A DNA stretch of 64,000 bases from Actinobacillus porcitonsillarum (GCF_003101015.1 NZ_CP029206.1:1189001-1253000), one strand, 5' to 3'. Shown: positions 16,955 to 27,849, numbered from the stretch's first letter. Notes: generated by a model from the letters alone, not told the origin. A program made the numbers and translations.

Positions 16955-19900
16955 ATGAATAAAATATTCAAGGTAGTTTGGAACCATGCTACGCAAACGT
17001 TTACGGTTGTTTCTGAACTAGCTAAAAATCGAGGGAAGGTCTCTTCTCAAACAGATGAGAGAGGTGAACTTTCAACATCAAGAAGTTCAAGTGGTCAGAT
17101 TTCTGGTGTTAGAGGTTTAACGCTTACTGCAATATCCTCCTTCTTTATCCTTTCAACTTTCTCACATAATGTTAATGCTGCTATTGCAATTGGGACTAAT
17201 TCTGGGATATATGCGGCAACAGGCGATGGGACTACAAGTACAAGTGTTTCTAAAGGAACTACTAGTACGAATGTTTATGCTTATAACTACTATAACCCTG
17301 GTTCTAAATCTTATTCAAATAGATTAGCTGTTGAAGGGACAGGTAATACATTTTCTGATGTAAACTGGTCAGAAGGTATTGCTATTGGGCGATATACTAA
17401 CGCCGTTAGCCAGACTGGTGTCGCAAGTAGTGTGGCAATTGGTGATTATGCGAATACATCAGGAGCTCTATCGGTCGCTATCGGTCCAATGGCACAAACA
17501 GGAAATATCGGCTCAGTTGCGATTGGTACTGCTTCTCTTGCTTATGGTTTTAACTCTTTAGCTATCATGCGACAATCAGCCGCAACAAGTGACTTTGCTA
17601 TGGCAATGGGCTCTGCAGCATGGGCGGATGGTCGTTCAAGTGTGGCAATGGGTTCTTCAGCTACGGCGAAGGGTAAACAATCTTTCGCTTTAGGTAGTGC
17701 CGATCATGTGAATTTAGCTGGTGATCCAGGTAATGAAACATTAAGAACAAAATACGATGGTATGAATAATACCCAGTCTAATGGGGATCGTTCTTTCGCG
17801 ATTGGTACATCTGCTAAAACCAATGGTAATGACTCTTTTGCATTAGGTTCAGATGCTCAAACCGGAACATTTAAGACTGAGAGAGATTCTTTTTTAAATG
17901 CAGATGTATTGAACCCGGATGTTGCGGCGCAAAGCTCATTTGCGATGGGGACAAAAGCTAGAGCATCTCAAGAACGAGCTTTCGCTTTAGGTACAACAAC
18001 AAATGCGACTGGTGTTGATGCTTTTGCGCTTGGTACGAATGCAACTGCGAATCAAACAAGAAGTATTGCCTTTGGTACAAATACGACCTCAACAGGTGTC
18101 GATTCATTTGCGTTAGGGACAGAGGCAGATGCACGTGCAAATAATACCGTTGCTTTAGGTACAAATGCGACTTCAACTAAAGATAATGCTTTTGCACTTG
18201 GTACAAATGCATCTGCGACAGATTTATATGCTCTTGCACTTGGTGGAGAAGCAAAAGCATTTGGTAACGTATCTGTAGCTATTGGTGGTGCAGCTCATGC
18301 TACACAAGAAAACTCAATGGCAATTGGTCGCGAAGCTCGTTCTTATGGAAATAACTCTATTGCAATGGGTTCTTTTGCTAATGTTGCGAGTGAACGTTCT
18401 ATTAGTATTGGAACTTCATCTGTAGTAAGAACAGATAAAACAGTAGCGATTGGTTCAGAAGCGTTGGTTGAACAAAATGCTAGTGGTAGTGTTGCTATTG
18501 GTGAAACATCAAAAGTTGTAAAAGGTGCTGAGAATTCTACTACGATTGGTTTTAATTCAACTGTAAGCGCTAAAAATGCGTCAGCAATTGGTGCGAAAGC
18601 GGTTGCATCTCATGAAAATGCAGTTGCATTGGGTTCAAATTCAGTAACTCGAGCTGCAACAAAAGAAACAACAGCAACAGTAAATGGTATTACTTATGGC
18701 GGATTTAGTGGTACGAATCCTTCAAGTGTAGTATCTGTTGGTAATGTTGGTGCAGAGCGTCAAATTGTAAATGTTGCTGCAGGTAAAATCTCATCAGATT
18801 CTACTGATGCAATTAATGGTTCTCAACTTTATGCGACAAATAACATTATTGGTAATGTAGCAAGTAGCATTGTAAATAACCTTGGTGGTGATGCTAAGGT
18901 AGATGGTAATGGAAATATTACTTTTAGTAACATTGGTGGAACCGGAAAAGAGACTATTCACGAAGCAGTACAAGCAGCAAAAACAGAAGTTAAAGCTGGT
19001 ACAAATACTCGCGTAGAGAGTGCAAGTGCTACAGATGGTCATACAATCTACACTGTTCATGCAAATAACACTAAAGTGACTGAAGGCGAAGGTATTTCAG
19101 TTACCTCAACAACTAATGCTCAAAGTGAAACGAGCTATACAGTTGCCTTAAATGAAGACACTAAAAAACAGCTGAAAAAAGAAGAATCGGCTTCCGCAGG
19201 AAATAGTAATGTTAACGTTACGCTTAATGCTTCTAAAAATAATACAGGCGGTAACGACTATATTGTCACGTTAAATAACACATTAAATTTAACTGATGCA
19301 GGTTCTATTACTATTGGTGGAACAACTATCAATAATGATGGTTTAAAAATTACCAATGGTCCAAATATTACTTCATCAGGCATTGATGCAGGCGATAAGA
19401 AAATTACTAACGTGACAGCAGGAGATGTTTCTGTAAATTCGAAAGATGCTGTTAACGGTAGTCAGTTATACGCAACAAATCAAAATGTGACAACTATTCG
19501 TAATGAAGTTGCGAAAGGTTGGAATATCACTACATCGGGTAATACGACTACATCAAATGTAAAAGAAAATGTAGCGATGGGTGATACCGTAACCATTGAT
19601 GGTGGTAACAACATTCAACTTACCCAAGAGGGTAAAAAAATTAGTATTGCAACCAGCATGACCCCGACCTTTACTAACGTAACGACGGGCAATACTGTCA
19701 TGAATAATGATGGTTTAACAATCAAAGGTGGACCGAATGTTACAACATCAGGTATTGATGCTGGCAATAAAGTAATTACTAATGTATCAAACGGTAGCAT
19801 TTCAGTTGATAGTAAAGATGCTGTAAATGGTAGCCAACTGTATTCTGTTAAAACTGTAGCTGATAGTGCTCTTCAATCTTTCACAACAAGCGTGAATGGT

Positions 19901-22900
19901 CAGAATGTAGAAACAATTAATAAAGATAATAACGATGTTGGCTTTGTTAATGGTAAAGGCACAACTGCGCGTAACGATAATAAGAATATTACTTTTGATA
20001 TAAATACTACGTCATTAACTGCAGATGATAAAGGTAATGTGACTGCAGGTGATACAACGGGCGATACTTTTGTAAAAGCTGGCGATATTGCTGTAGCGAT
20101 CAATAAAGCTGCTGCGGCTGCAAAAACAGAAGTTGAAGCAGGTAGTAATATTGAAGTTGCGAGTAAAACAGGTGCTAATGGTCAAACAATTTATAATGTT
20201 TCAACCTCGGCGAATCCAACGTTTACTAGCGTTACAACGGGTAATTCAGTATTGAATGACTCAGGTTTAACGATCACTGGTGGCCCAAGCATCACAAAAG
20301 ATGGTGTTAATGCTGGTGATAAGAAAATTACCAATGTAACTGAAGGTAATGTGTCAGCAGACTCAAAAGATGCAGTTAATGGTAGCCAATTATATGCAAC
20401 AAACCAAAATGTGACGAACATTACTAATGAAGTCGCGAAAGGTTGGAATATCACTACATCGGGTAATACTACAACTCCGGCAACAGAAGCTAAAGTTGAA
20501 ATGGGTAATACGGTAACCATTGATGGTGGTAACAATATTCTTCTTACCCAAGACGGTAAAAAAATCAGTATTGCAACCAGCATGACCCCAACCTTTACTA
20601 ACGTAACAACGGGCAATACTGTCATGAATAATGATGGTGTGAAGATTACTGGTGGTAAAGAGCCTGTGACGATTACTAAAGATGGTTTAAATAACGGCAA
20701 TAATACCATTACTAATGTTGCTCCAGGCGCGAATGGTACGGATGCGGTAAATAAAGACCAGCTAGAAAAAGTAAATAGTACTGCATCAGCGGGTTGGAAT
20801 TTAACTGTAAACAGCTCGAATAGTTCAAATGTAGCACCAAATGCGACCGTCGACTTAGCAAATAAAGATGGCAACATCATTATCACGAAAGAAGCAAACA
20901 ATGTGACTTTTGGCTTAAATGATAAGTTAACGATTGGTGGTAAAGATGGCCAAAACGGTAAGATTGGTTTAGATGGCGCAAACGGTACCATTGGTTTAAA
21001 TGGTAAAGATGGCGTATCTGCAAATATTACTGTTAAAGATGGCAAACCAGGCGTTGATGGTAAAAATGGTACAACTCGTATTGTTTATGAAAAAGCTGAT
21101 GGCTCAACAGAGGAAGTTGCAACATTAAACGATGGGTTGATCTTTACTGGCAATAACGAAGTTCAGAATGCGCATAAACTTAACAGCGTGGTTAAAGTTG
21201 TTGGCGAAGGTGTTAATAAGGCCGTTTCTGATAGCTTCAAGAGCGCATCTGGCAACATTAATGTGAAAGCTAATGGTTCTGATACCCTTGAAATTCAGTT
21301 GAATAAAGATATCAACTTAACGACAGATGGTTCTGTAACTATTGGTGATACTGTAGTAAACCAAAATGGCGTAACTATTAAGAATGGTCCAAGTATTACC
21401 AAAGATGGTGGCGTTAATGCGGGAGATAAGAAAGTTACCAATGTCACTGCAGGTAATGTGTCAGCAGACTCAAAAGATGCGGTTAATGGTAGCCAATTAT
21501 ATGCAACAAACCAAAATGTAACCAATATTACTAATGAAGTTGCAAAAGGTTGGAATATTACTACATCAGGTAATACAACTAATCCAACAGTGACTAAAGT
21601 TGCGATGGGCGATACAGTGACTATTGATGGTGGTAATAACATCAATATTACTCAAACGGGCGCAAATATCAGTATTGCAACCAGCATGACCCCAACCTTT
21701 ACTAACGTAACAACGGGCAATACTGTCATGAATAATGATGGTGTGAAGATTACTGGTGGTAAAGAGCCTGTGACGATTACTAAAGATGGTTTAAATAACG
21801 GTAATAACACTATTACTAATGTTGCTCCAGGCGTGAATGGTACGGATGCGGTAAATAAAGACCAGCTAGAAAAAGTAAATAGTACTGCATCAGCGGGTTG
21901 GAATTTAACTGTAAACAGCTCGAATAGTTCAAATGTAGCACCAAATGCGACCGTCGACTTAGCAAATAAAGATGGCAATATCGTTATCACGAAAGATGCA
22001 AATAACGTAACCTTTGCTTTAAACAACAATCTGACGATTGGTGGAAAAGACGGTAAGATTGGCTTAGATGGCACAAATGGTACCATTGGTTTAAATGGTA
22101 AAGATGGCGCGTCTGCAAATATTACTGTGAAAGAGGGAACTCCTGGCATCAATGGTAAAGATGGTGAAACCTTAACTCGCATTGTATATACCGATCCGAA
22201 TGGTACAACACACGAAGTTGCAACCTTAGATGATGGCTTGAAATTTGCGGGTAATAAAGGTGAAACTATCGCGAAGAAATTAGGGGAAACCTTAAGTGTT
22301 GTTGGTACGCTAGCAAATGAAAGTGCCGCTTCCGCAAACAACATTCGAGTAGATAGCGAAAATGGTCAGTTAGTTGTTAAGATTGCGGAAAATCCAAGCT
22401 TTACCAGTGTTGTAACGGGTAACACCACGACGAATACTGATGGTGTGACGATTACCGGTGGCACGAATGGCACAGTAAGTGTGACGAAAGATGGCATTAA
22501 TGCCGGTAATAACACGATTACCAACGTTGCTAACGGAACTATTTCTGAAAGTAGTAAAGAAGCGGTTAATGGTAGCCAGTTATATGCGACAAACCAAAAT
22601 GTAACGAATATTACTAATGAAGTTGCGAAAGGTTGGAATATTACCACATCGGGCAATACCCAAAATTCGACAGACGCTAAAGTTGAAATGGGTAATACAG
22701 TCACTATTGATGGTGGTAATAACATTCAACTTACCCAAGACGGTAAGAAAATTACTATTGCAACCAGCATGACACCAAGCTTTACCACAGTAACGACGGG
22801 TAATACTGTCATGAATACTGATGGGGTAACGATTACAGGTGGAAACAAAGATACTGTAAGTCTTGGTAAAGATGGTTTAAATAACGGTAATAACACTATT

Positions 22901-25900
22901 ACTAATGTTGCTCCAGGCGTGAATGGTACGGATGCAGTTAATAAAGATCAGTTAGATGCGGTGAATAGCACAGCATTAGCGGGTTGGAATTTAACGGTAA
23001 ACGGCACAAACAGCTCGAATGTCGCTCCGAATGCAACGGTAGACTTAGCGAATAAAGATGGCAACATCATTATTACGAAAGACGCAAATAACGTTACATT
23101 TGCATTAAATGACAATATTACAATTGGTGGTCAAGGAAAAGATGGCACTGATGGTAAAGATGGTCAAATTGGTGTTGCAGGAAAAGATGGTAAAGATGGC
23201 GTCGTTATTAATGGTAACGGCACGATTGGCATCAATGGACGTGATGGTGTTGATGGCAAACCAGGTAGCAATGCAACCTTAACCGTGGTAGAAGGCAAAC
23301 CAGGTATTAATGGCAAAGACGGTGACACTTTAACACGTATTGTATATACCGATCCGAATGGCACAACGCATGAAGTTGCAACCTTAGATGATGGCTTGAA
23401 GTTTAAAGGTAACACTGGCGAGACGATAGCGAAAAAATTAGGCGAAACGTTAAGCGTAGTGGGAGCTTTATCGGAGACAGCGGAAGCATCAGCAAACAAT
23501 ATTCGTGTAGATAATGTGAATGGTGAATTGGTTGTTAAGATTGCGGAAAATCCAAGCTTTACCAGTGTTGTAACGGGTAACACCACGACGAATACTGATG
23601 GTGTGACGATTACCGGTGGCACGAATGGCACAGTAAGTGTGACGAAAGATGGCATTAATGCCGGTAATAACACGATTACCAATGTCGCTAACGGAACTAT
23701 TTCTGAAAGTAGTAAAGATGCGGTTAACGGAAGTCAGTTATATGCAACAAACCAAAACGTGACGAACATTACTAATGAAGTTGCGAAAGGTTGGAATATT
23801 ACTACATCAGGTAATACTAATAACCCAGAAGTGACTAAAGTTGCGATGGGCGATACAGTGACTATTGATGGTGGTAATAACATCAATATTACTCAAACGG
23901 GCGCAAATATCAGTATTGCAACCAGCATGACCCCAACCTTTACTAACGTAACAACGGGCAATACTGTCATGAATAATGATGGTGTGACGATTACAGGTGG
24001 AAGCAAAGATACTGTAAGTCTTGGCAAAGATGGTTTAAATAACGGTAATAACACCATTACCAATGTGGCTCCAGGCGTAAATGGTACGGATGCAGTTAAT
24101 AAAGATCAGTTAGAAGCGGTAAATAGCACAGCATCAGCGGGTTGGAATTTAACGGTAAACGGCACAAACAGCTCGAATGTCGCTCCGAATGCAACGGTAG
24201 ACTTAGCGAATAAAGATGGCAACATCATTATTACGAAAGAGAACAATAACGTTACATTTGCATTAAATGACAATATTACAATTGGTGGTCAAGGAAAAGA
24301 TGGCGCTGATGGTAAAGATGGTCAAATTGGTGTTGCAGGAAAAGATGGCAAAGATGGTGTCGTCATTAACGGTAACGGTACAATCATTGCAGGTCGTGAC
24401 GGCGTAGATGGCGTAGATGGCCAAATTGGCGCGACAGGTAAAGACGGTGCATCAGTCGTATTAAACGGTAAAGATGGCTCAATCGGCTTAACCGGCCCGA
24501 AAGGTGCAGATGGTAAAGATGGCGCAAGTGCTAACATCAGCGTGAAAGACGGTGAGAAAGGCATTGCAGGAAACGATGGTAAAGACGGCGAAAGCAAGAC
24601 ACGAATCGTTTACGAAAAACCAAATGGTGAAACCGAAACAGTTGCGACATTAAATGATGGTCTTTACTTTACGGGCGATAATGTAAGTTCAGTGATAGCG
24701 AAAAAACTGAATGAGACATTAACGATCAAAGGTAACTTAAGCGAAGATGCAGCGGTAACCGATAAAAACTTACGTGTAGATAACGTAGATGGTGCTTTAG
24801 TCATTAAGATGGCAAAATCTTTAGCCGACTTAACGAACGCAACCTTTACTGATTCTACAAGTGGCATTACCACGGTAATTGGTGGCAATGGTACAACGAT
24901 TACTGGCGGTGCGAATGGCACAGTAAGCCTCACGGATAAAGGTTTAGACAATGGTAATAACACCATTACCAATGTGGCACCGGGCGTGAATGGTACAGAT
25001 GCAGTTAATAAAGATCAGCTAGAAGCGGTGAATAGCACAGCATCAGCGGGTTGGAATTTAACGGTAAATGGCACAAACAGCTCGAATGTTGCTCCGAATG
25101 CAACGGTAGACTTAGCGAATAAAGATGGCAACATCGTTATCACGAAAGACGCAAATAACGTAACCTTTGCTTTAAACAACAATCTGACGATTGGTGGTAA
25201 AGACGGCAAAGACGGTCAAATTGGCGTAAGCGGTAAAGATGGCAAAGATGGTGTCGTCATTAACGGTAACGGTACAATCATTGCAGGTCGTGACGGCGTA
25301 GATGGCGTAGATGGCCAAATTGGCGCGACAGGTAAAGACGGCGCATCAGTCGTATTAAACGGCAAAGATGGTTCAATCGGCTTAACTGGTCCGAAAGGCA
25401 CGGATGGTAAAGATGGTGTAAGTGCTAATATTTCCGTGAAAGATGGCGCTAAAGGCTTAGATGGAAACGATGGTAAAGACGGTGAAAGCAAGACACGAAT
25501 CGTTTACGAAAAAGCAGATGGCACAACGGAAGAAGTAGCGACGTTAAATGACGGCTTAATCTTCACAGGTAACAACGAAGTTAAGAATAATCATAAGCTT
25601 AACAGCGTAGTGAAAGTGGTAGGAGAAGGCGTAGATAAAGCGGCATCAGAAAACTTCAGTAGTGCTTCAGGTAACATTAATGTGAAAGCGAATGGCTCGG
25701 ATACCCTTGAAATTCAGCTAAACAAAGATGTGAATTTAACGAAGGACGGTTCTGTCACAGTTGGTAACACTGTAGTGAATAACGAAGGTGTGAAAGTTGG
25801 TGATACATCATTAACTCAAGATGGCTTAACTATCAAAGATGGTCCAAGTATCACGAAAGATGGTATCAATGCAGGTAATAAAGTTATTACAGGCGTTGCT

Positions 25901-27814
25901 GATGGCGATATTTCTGCAAACTCAACTGAAGCAGTAAATGGATCACAGCTTTATACTGTTCAAGAAGCAGCTAAAGCTGCGAAGACAGAAGTTAAACAGG
26001 GTGATAATATTACTGTAACGGAAGATATTGGCGGTAATGGTCAATCTATTTATACCGTTTCGGTCAACAAAGATCTTGATTTAACTAAAGATGGTTCTGT
26101 TACTATTGGTAACACTGTAGTGAATAACGAAGGTGTGAAAGTTGGTGATACATCATTAACTCAAGATGGCTTAACTATCAAAGACGGTCCAAGTATCACG
26201 AAAGATGGTATCAATGCAGGTAATAAAGTTATTACAGGCGTTGCTGATGGCGATATTTCTGCTAATTCAACTGAAGCAATAAATGGCTCACAACTTTACA
26301 ATGTGAAGAATGAGTTAACTCAGAATGCATTTGGTCTGAAAGACGAAAATGGAAAAGAAGTCATTCAAGATCTAGGTACAACGGTCTCTGTAATAGGTGA
26401 TGGCAATGTGAAAACAAATGTGATCACAAAAGGAGATGGTACGAAAGCATTGGAAGTTAGTTTAGGCTCAGACATCTTAGTTGGCAAAGACGGAAAAGAT
26501 GGTAAAGACGGCTCTATTGGTGTAACTGGTAAAGACGGCGCATCAGTCGTATTAAACGGCAAAGATGGTTCAATCGGCTTAACTGGTCCGAAAGGCACGG
26601 ATGGTAAAGATGGTGTAAGTGCTAATATTTCCGTGAAAGATGGCGCTAAAGGCTTAGATGGAAACGATGGTAAAGACGGCGAAAGCAAGACACGAATCGT
26701 TTACGAAAAAGCAGATGGCACAACGGAAGAAGTAGCGACGTTAAATGACGGCTTAATCTTCACAGGTAACAACGAAGTTAAGAATAATCATAAACTTAAC
26801 AGCGTAGTGAAAGTGGTAGGAGAAGGCGTAGATAAGGCGGCATCAGAAAACTTCAGTAGTGCTTCAGGTAACATTAATGTGAAAGCGAATGGCTCGGATA
26901 CCCTTGAAATTCAGCTAAACAAAGATGTGAATTTAACGAAGGACGGTTCTGTCACAGTTGGTAACACTGTAGTGAATAACGAAGGTGTGAAAGTTGGTGA
27001 TACATCATTAACTCAAGATGGCTTAACTATCAAAGATGGTCCAAGTATCACGAAAGATGGTATTGATGCCGGAGATAAGAAAATCACTAACGTAGCAGCT
27101 GGTAACGTTTCTGCATCTTCTAAAGACGCTGTAAATGGAAGTCAGTTATATGCAACAAACCAAAATGTAACTAACAATACAAATGCTATTAATAACGTTA
27201 CAACCACAGTAAACAAAGGATGGTATGTTACAACCTCTGGTAATACGGAGACATCCAATGTGAAAAGTAATGTTAAGATGGGTGATACTGTTACAATTGA
27301 TGGTGGTAAGAACATTAAAGTTAAACAGTCTGGTAATACAGTATCTGTAGCTACTGTTGATGACCCATCATTTAATAGTGTTACAGTCGGTGGCAATAAT
27401 GGTGTAAATATTTCTTCAACCGAAGCTAAAGACGGTGTGAAAGAGTTAAGCGTTGGTTCTACGAATGCTCCTACTCGAGTAACAAATGTAGCTGCTGGTG
27501 TGAGAAATACAGATGCCGTTAATGTTGGTCAGTTAAAAGGTGTTGTAAACAATATTGATAACAAAGTGAATAATATGAATAAGGACTTGAAAGCTGGTAT
27601 AGCAGGTGCTATGGCTGCAGGAAACTTATATCATGCAACTATTCCAGGTAAATCTATGGTAGCAGCAGGTGTTGGTACCTATAAAGGACAAGCTGCGTTA
27701 TCTGTTGGTTACTCTCGTTTATCTGACAATGGTAAAACAGGTGTTAAAGTATCATTTAATACTGATTCTCGAGGCGGTGTAGGTGCTGCTGCGAGTGTTG
27801 GATACCAATGGTAA
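16955..27814 (+). CDS. Giant trimeric autotransporter adhesin (YadA/Hia/Hsf type)
   Basis: Type Vc secreted surface adhesin of 3619 aa. The start MNKIFKVVWNHATQTFTVV is an extended signal peptide region (residues 1-24), followed by a linker, a hydrophobic core (about 55-71) and likely cleavage near NVNA-A (residue 75-76). Residues about 140-570 form a YadA-like head of SVAIG/SFALGT repeats. Ten necks of the form (D/E)A(V/I)NGSQLY lie between nt 18808 and 27150, with five GTDAVNKDQL variants. The stalk includes six collagen-like Gly-x-y blocks (starting near nt 20937, 22040, 23125, 24284, 25190, 26475). The C-terminus is a YadA anchor (NTDAVNVGQL, AGIAGAMAAGNL, then beta strands ending in GYQW). 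Frame is open from 16889, but the ATG at 16955 begins exactly at the signal. Single gene, flanked by terminators. Host ligand unknown; Actinobacillus Apa-type and Haemophilus Hsf proteins are the nearest known kinds. Confidence 0.95.
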   Translation: MNKIFKVVWNHATQTFTVVSELAKNRGKVSSQTDERGELSTSRSSSGQISGVRGLTLTAISSFFILSTFSHNVNAAIAIGTNSGIYAATGDGTTSTSVSKGTTSTNVYAYNYYNPGSKSYSNRLAVEGTGNTFSDVNWSEGIAIGRYTNAVSQTGVASSVAIGDYANTSGALSVAIGPMAQTGNIGSVAIGTASLAYGFNSLAIMRQSAATSDFAMAMGSAAWADGRSSVAMGSSATAKGKQSFALGSADHVNLAGDPGNETLRTKYDGMNNTQSNGDRSFAIGTSAKTNGNDSFALGSDAQTGTFKTERDSFLNADVLNPDVAAQSSFAMGTKARASQERAFALGTTTNATGVDAFALGTNATANQTRSIAFGTNTTSTGVDSFALGTEADARANNTVALGTNATSTKDNAFALGTNASATDLYALALGGEAKAFGNVSVAIGGAAHATQENSMAIGREARSYGNNSIAMGSFANVASERSISIGTSSVVRTDKTVAIGSEALVEQNASGSVAIGETSKVVKGAENSTTIGFNSTVSAKNASAIGAKAVASHENAVALGSNSVTRAATKETTATVNGITYGGFSGTNPSSVVSVGNVGAERQIVNVAAGKISSDSTDAINGSQLYATNNIIGNVASSIVNNLGGDAKVDGNGNITFSNIGGTGKETIHEAVQAAKTEVKAGTNTRVESASATDGHTIYTVHANNTKVTEGEGISVTSTTNAQSETSYTVALNEDTKKQLKKEESASAGNSNVNVTLNASKNNTGGNDYIVTLNNTLNLTDAGSITIGGTTINNDGLKITNGPNITSSGIDAGDKKITNVTAGDVSVNSKDAVNGSQLYATNQNVTTIRNEVAKGWNITTSGNTTTSNVKENVAMGDTVTIDGGNNIQLTQEGKKISIATSMTPTFTNVTTGNTVMNNDGLTIKGGPNVTTSGIDAGNKVITNVSNGSISVDSKDAVNGSQLYSVKTVADSALQSFTTSVNGQNVETINKDNNDVGFVNGKGTTARNDNKNITFDINTTSLTADDKGNVTAGDTTGDTFVKAGDIAVAINKAAAAAKTEVEAGSNIEVASKTGANGQTIYNVSTSANPTFTSVTTGNSVLNDSGLTITGGPSITKDGVNAGDKKITNVTEGNVSADSKDAVNGSQLYATNQNVTNITNEVAKGWNITTSGNTTTPATEAKVEMGNTVTIDGGNNILLTQDGKKISIATSMTPTFTNVTTGNTVMNNDGVKITGGKEPVTITKDGLNNGNNTITNVAPGANGTDAVNKDQLEKVNSTASAGWNLTVNSSNSSNVAPNATVDLANKDGNIIITKEANNVTFGLNDKLTIGGKDGQNGKIGLDGANGTIGLNGKDGVSANITVKDGKPGVDGKNGTTRIVYEKADGSTEEVATLNDGLIFTGNNEVQNAHKLNSVVKVVGEGVNKAVSDSFKSASGNINVKANGSDTLEIQLNKDINLTTDGSVTIGDTVVNQNGVTIKNGPSITKDGGVNAGDKKVTNVTAGNVSADSKDAVNGSQLYATNQNVTNITNEVAKGWNITTSGNTTNPTVTKVAMGDTVTIDGGNNINITQTGANISIATSMTPTFTNVTTGNTVMNNDGVKITGGKEPVTITKDGLNNGNNTITNVAPGVNGTDAVNKDQLEKVNSTASAGWNLTVNSSNSSNVAPNATVDLANKDGNIVITKDANNVTFALNNNLTIGGKDGKIGLDGTNGTIGLNGKDGASANITVKEGTPGINGKDGETLTRIVYTDPNGTTHEVATLDDGLKFAGNKGETIAKKLGETLSVVGTLANESAASANNIRVDSENGQLVVKIAENPSFTSVVTGNTTTNTDGVTITGGTNGTVSVTKDGINAGNNTITNVANGTISESSKEAVNGSQLYATNQNVTNITNEVAKGWNITTSGNTQNSTDAKVEMGNTVTIDGGNNIQLTQDGKKITIATSMTPSFTTVTTGNTVMNTDGVTITGGNKDTVSLGKDGLNNGNNTITNVAPGVNGTDAVNKDQLDAVNSTALAGWNLTVNGTNSSNVAPNATVDLANKDGNIIITKDANNVTFALNDNITIGGQGKDGTDGKDGQIGVAGKDGKDGVVINGNGTIGINGRDGVDGKPGSNATLTVVEGKPGINGKDGDTLTRIVYTDPNGTTHEVATLDDGLKFKGNTGETIAKKLGETLSVVGALSETAEASANNIRVDNVNGELVVKIAENPSFTSVVTGNTTTNTDGVTITGGTNGTVSVTKDGINAGNNTITNVANGTISESSKDAVNGSQLYATNQNVTNITNEVAKGWNITTSGNTNNPEVTKVAMGDTVTIDGGNNINITQTGANISIATSMTPTFTNVTTGNTVMNNDGVTITGGSKDTVSLGKDGLNNGNNTITNVAPGVNGTDAVNKDQLEAVNSTASAGWNLTVNGTNSSNVAPNATVDLANKDGNIIITKENNNVTFALNDNITIGGQGKDGADGKDGQIGVAGKDGKDGVVINGNGTIIAGRDGVDGVDGQIGATGKDGASVVLNGKDGSIGLTGPKGADGKDGASANISVKDGEKGIAGNDGKDGESKTRIVYEKPNGETETVATLNDGLYFTGDNVSSVIAKKLNETLTIKGNLSEDAAVTDKNLRVDNVDGALVIKMAKSLADLTNATFTDSTSGITTVIGGNGTTITGGANGTVSLTDKGLDNGNNTITNVAPGVNGTDAVNKDQLEAVNSTASAGWNLTVNGTNSSNVAPNATVDLANKDGNIVITKDANNVTFALNNNLTIGGKDGKDGQIGVSGKDGKDGVVINGNGTIIAGRDGVDGVDGQIGATGKDGASVVLNGKDGSIGLTGPKGTDGKDGVSANISVKDGAKGLDGNDGKDGESKTRIVYEKADGTTEEVATLNDGLIFTGNNEVKNNHKLNSVVKVVGEGVDKAASENFSSASGNINVKANGSDTLEIQLNKDVNLTKDGSVTVGNTVVNNEGVKVGDTSLTQDGLTIKDGPSITKDGINAGNKVITGVADGDISANSTEAVNGSQLYTVQEAAKAAKTEVKQGDNITVTEDIGGNGQSIYTVSVNKDLDLTKDGSVTIGNTVVNNEGVKVGDTSLTQDGLTIKDGPSITKDGINAGNKVITGVADGDISANSTEAINGSQLYNVKNELTQNAFGLKDENGKEVIQDLGTTVSVIGDGNVKTNVITKGDGTKALEVSLGSDILVGKDGKDGKDGSIGVTGKDGASVVLNGKDGSIGLTGPKGTDGKDGVSANISVKDGAKGLDGNDGKDGESKTRIVYEKADGTTEEVATLNDGLIFTGNNEVKNNHKLNSVVKVVGEGVDKAASENFSSASGNINVKANGSDTLEIQLNKDVNLTKDGSVTVGNTVVNNEGVKVGDTSLTQDGLTIKDGPSITKDGIDAGDKKITNVAAGNVSASSKDAVNGSQLYATNQNVTNNTNAINNVTTTVNKGWYVTTSGNTETSNVKSNVKMGDTVTIDGGKNIKVKQSGNTVSVATVDDPSFNSVTVGGNNGVNISSTEAKDGVKELSVGSTNAPTRVTNVAAGVRNTDAVNVGQLKGVVNNIDNKVNNMNKDLKAGIAGAMAAGNLYHATIPGKSMVAAGVGTYKGQAALSVGYSRLSDNGKTGVKVSFNTDSRGGVGAAASVGYQW
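25331..25866 (+). repeat. Long intragenic direct repeat, copy 1
   Basis: A 536-bp segment of the adhesin stalk recurs at 26528-27063, 1197 bp downstream. I see only three base differences over the length. It encodes a collagen-like block, the KTRIVYEKADGTTEEVATL segment and the following strand-rich unit. Recombination between the copies would remove or add 399 residues in frame (1197 is a multiple of three). Confidence 0.85.
26528..27063 (+). repeat. Long intragenic direct repeat, copy 2
   Basis: Second copy of the 536-bp stalk repeat at 25331-25866, almost identical at the DNA level including third codon positions, which indicates recent duplication or ongoing gene conversion. Confidence 0.85.
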
Positions 27815-27849
27815 ACTGACTTTTGAATAGTTAATACTATTTAATCTTT

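Noticed and set aside
16991-17006. PurR-box-like ACGCAAACGTTTACGG just inside the adhesin gene
   Set aside because: It encodes the conserved ATQTFTV of the extended signal peptide, so the match is best explained by coding constraint.
17400-18660. Repeats resembling a CRISPR or satellite array in the adhesin head and tolA
   Set aside because: Repeats are in frame and encode known YadA-head and helical motifs; no constant repeat-spacer pattern.
20191-25491. Long minus-strand open frames inside the adhesin gene (for example 20191-21045, 21652-22344, 23164-23682)
   Set aside because: They are mirror frames of the repeated stalk codons, full of Pro/Ser/Leu low-complexity sequence that recurs with each repeat, with no start signals or known domain.
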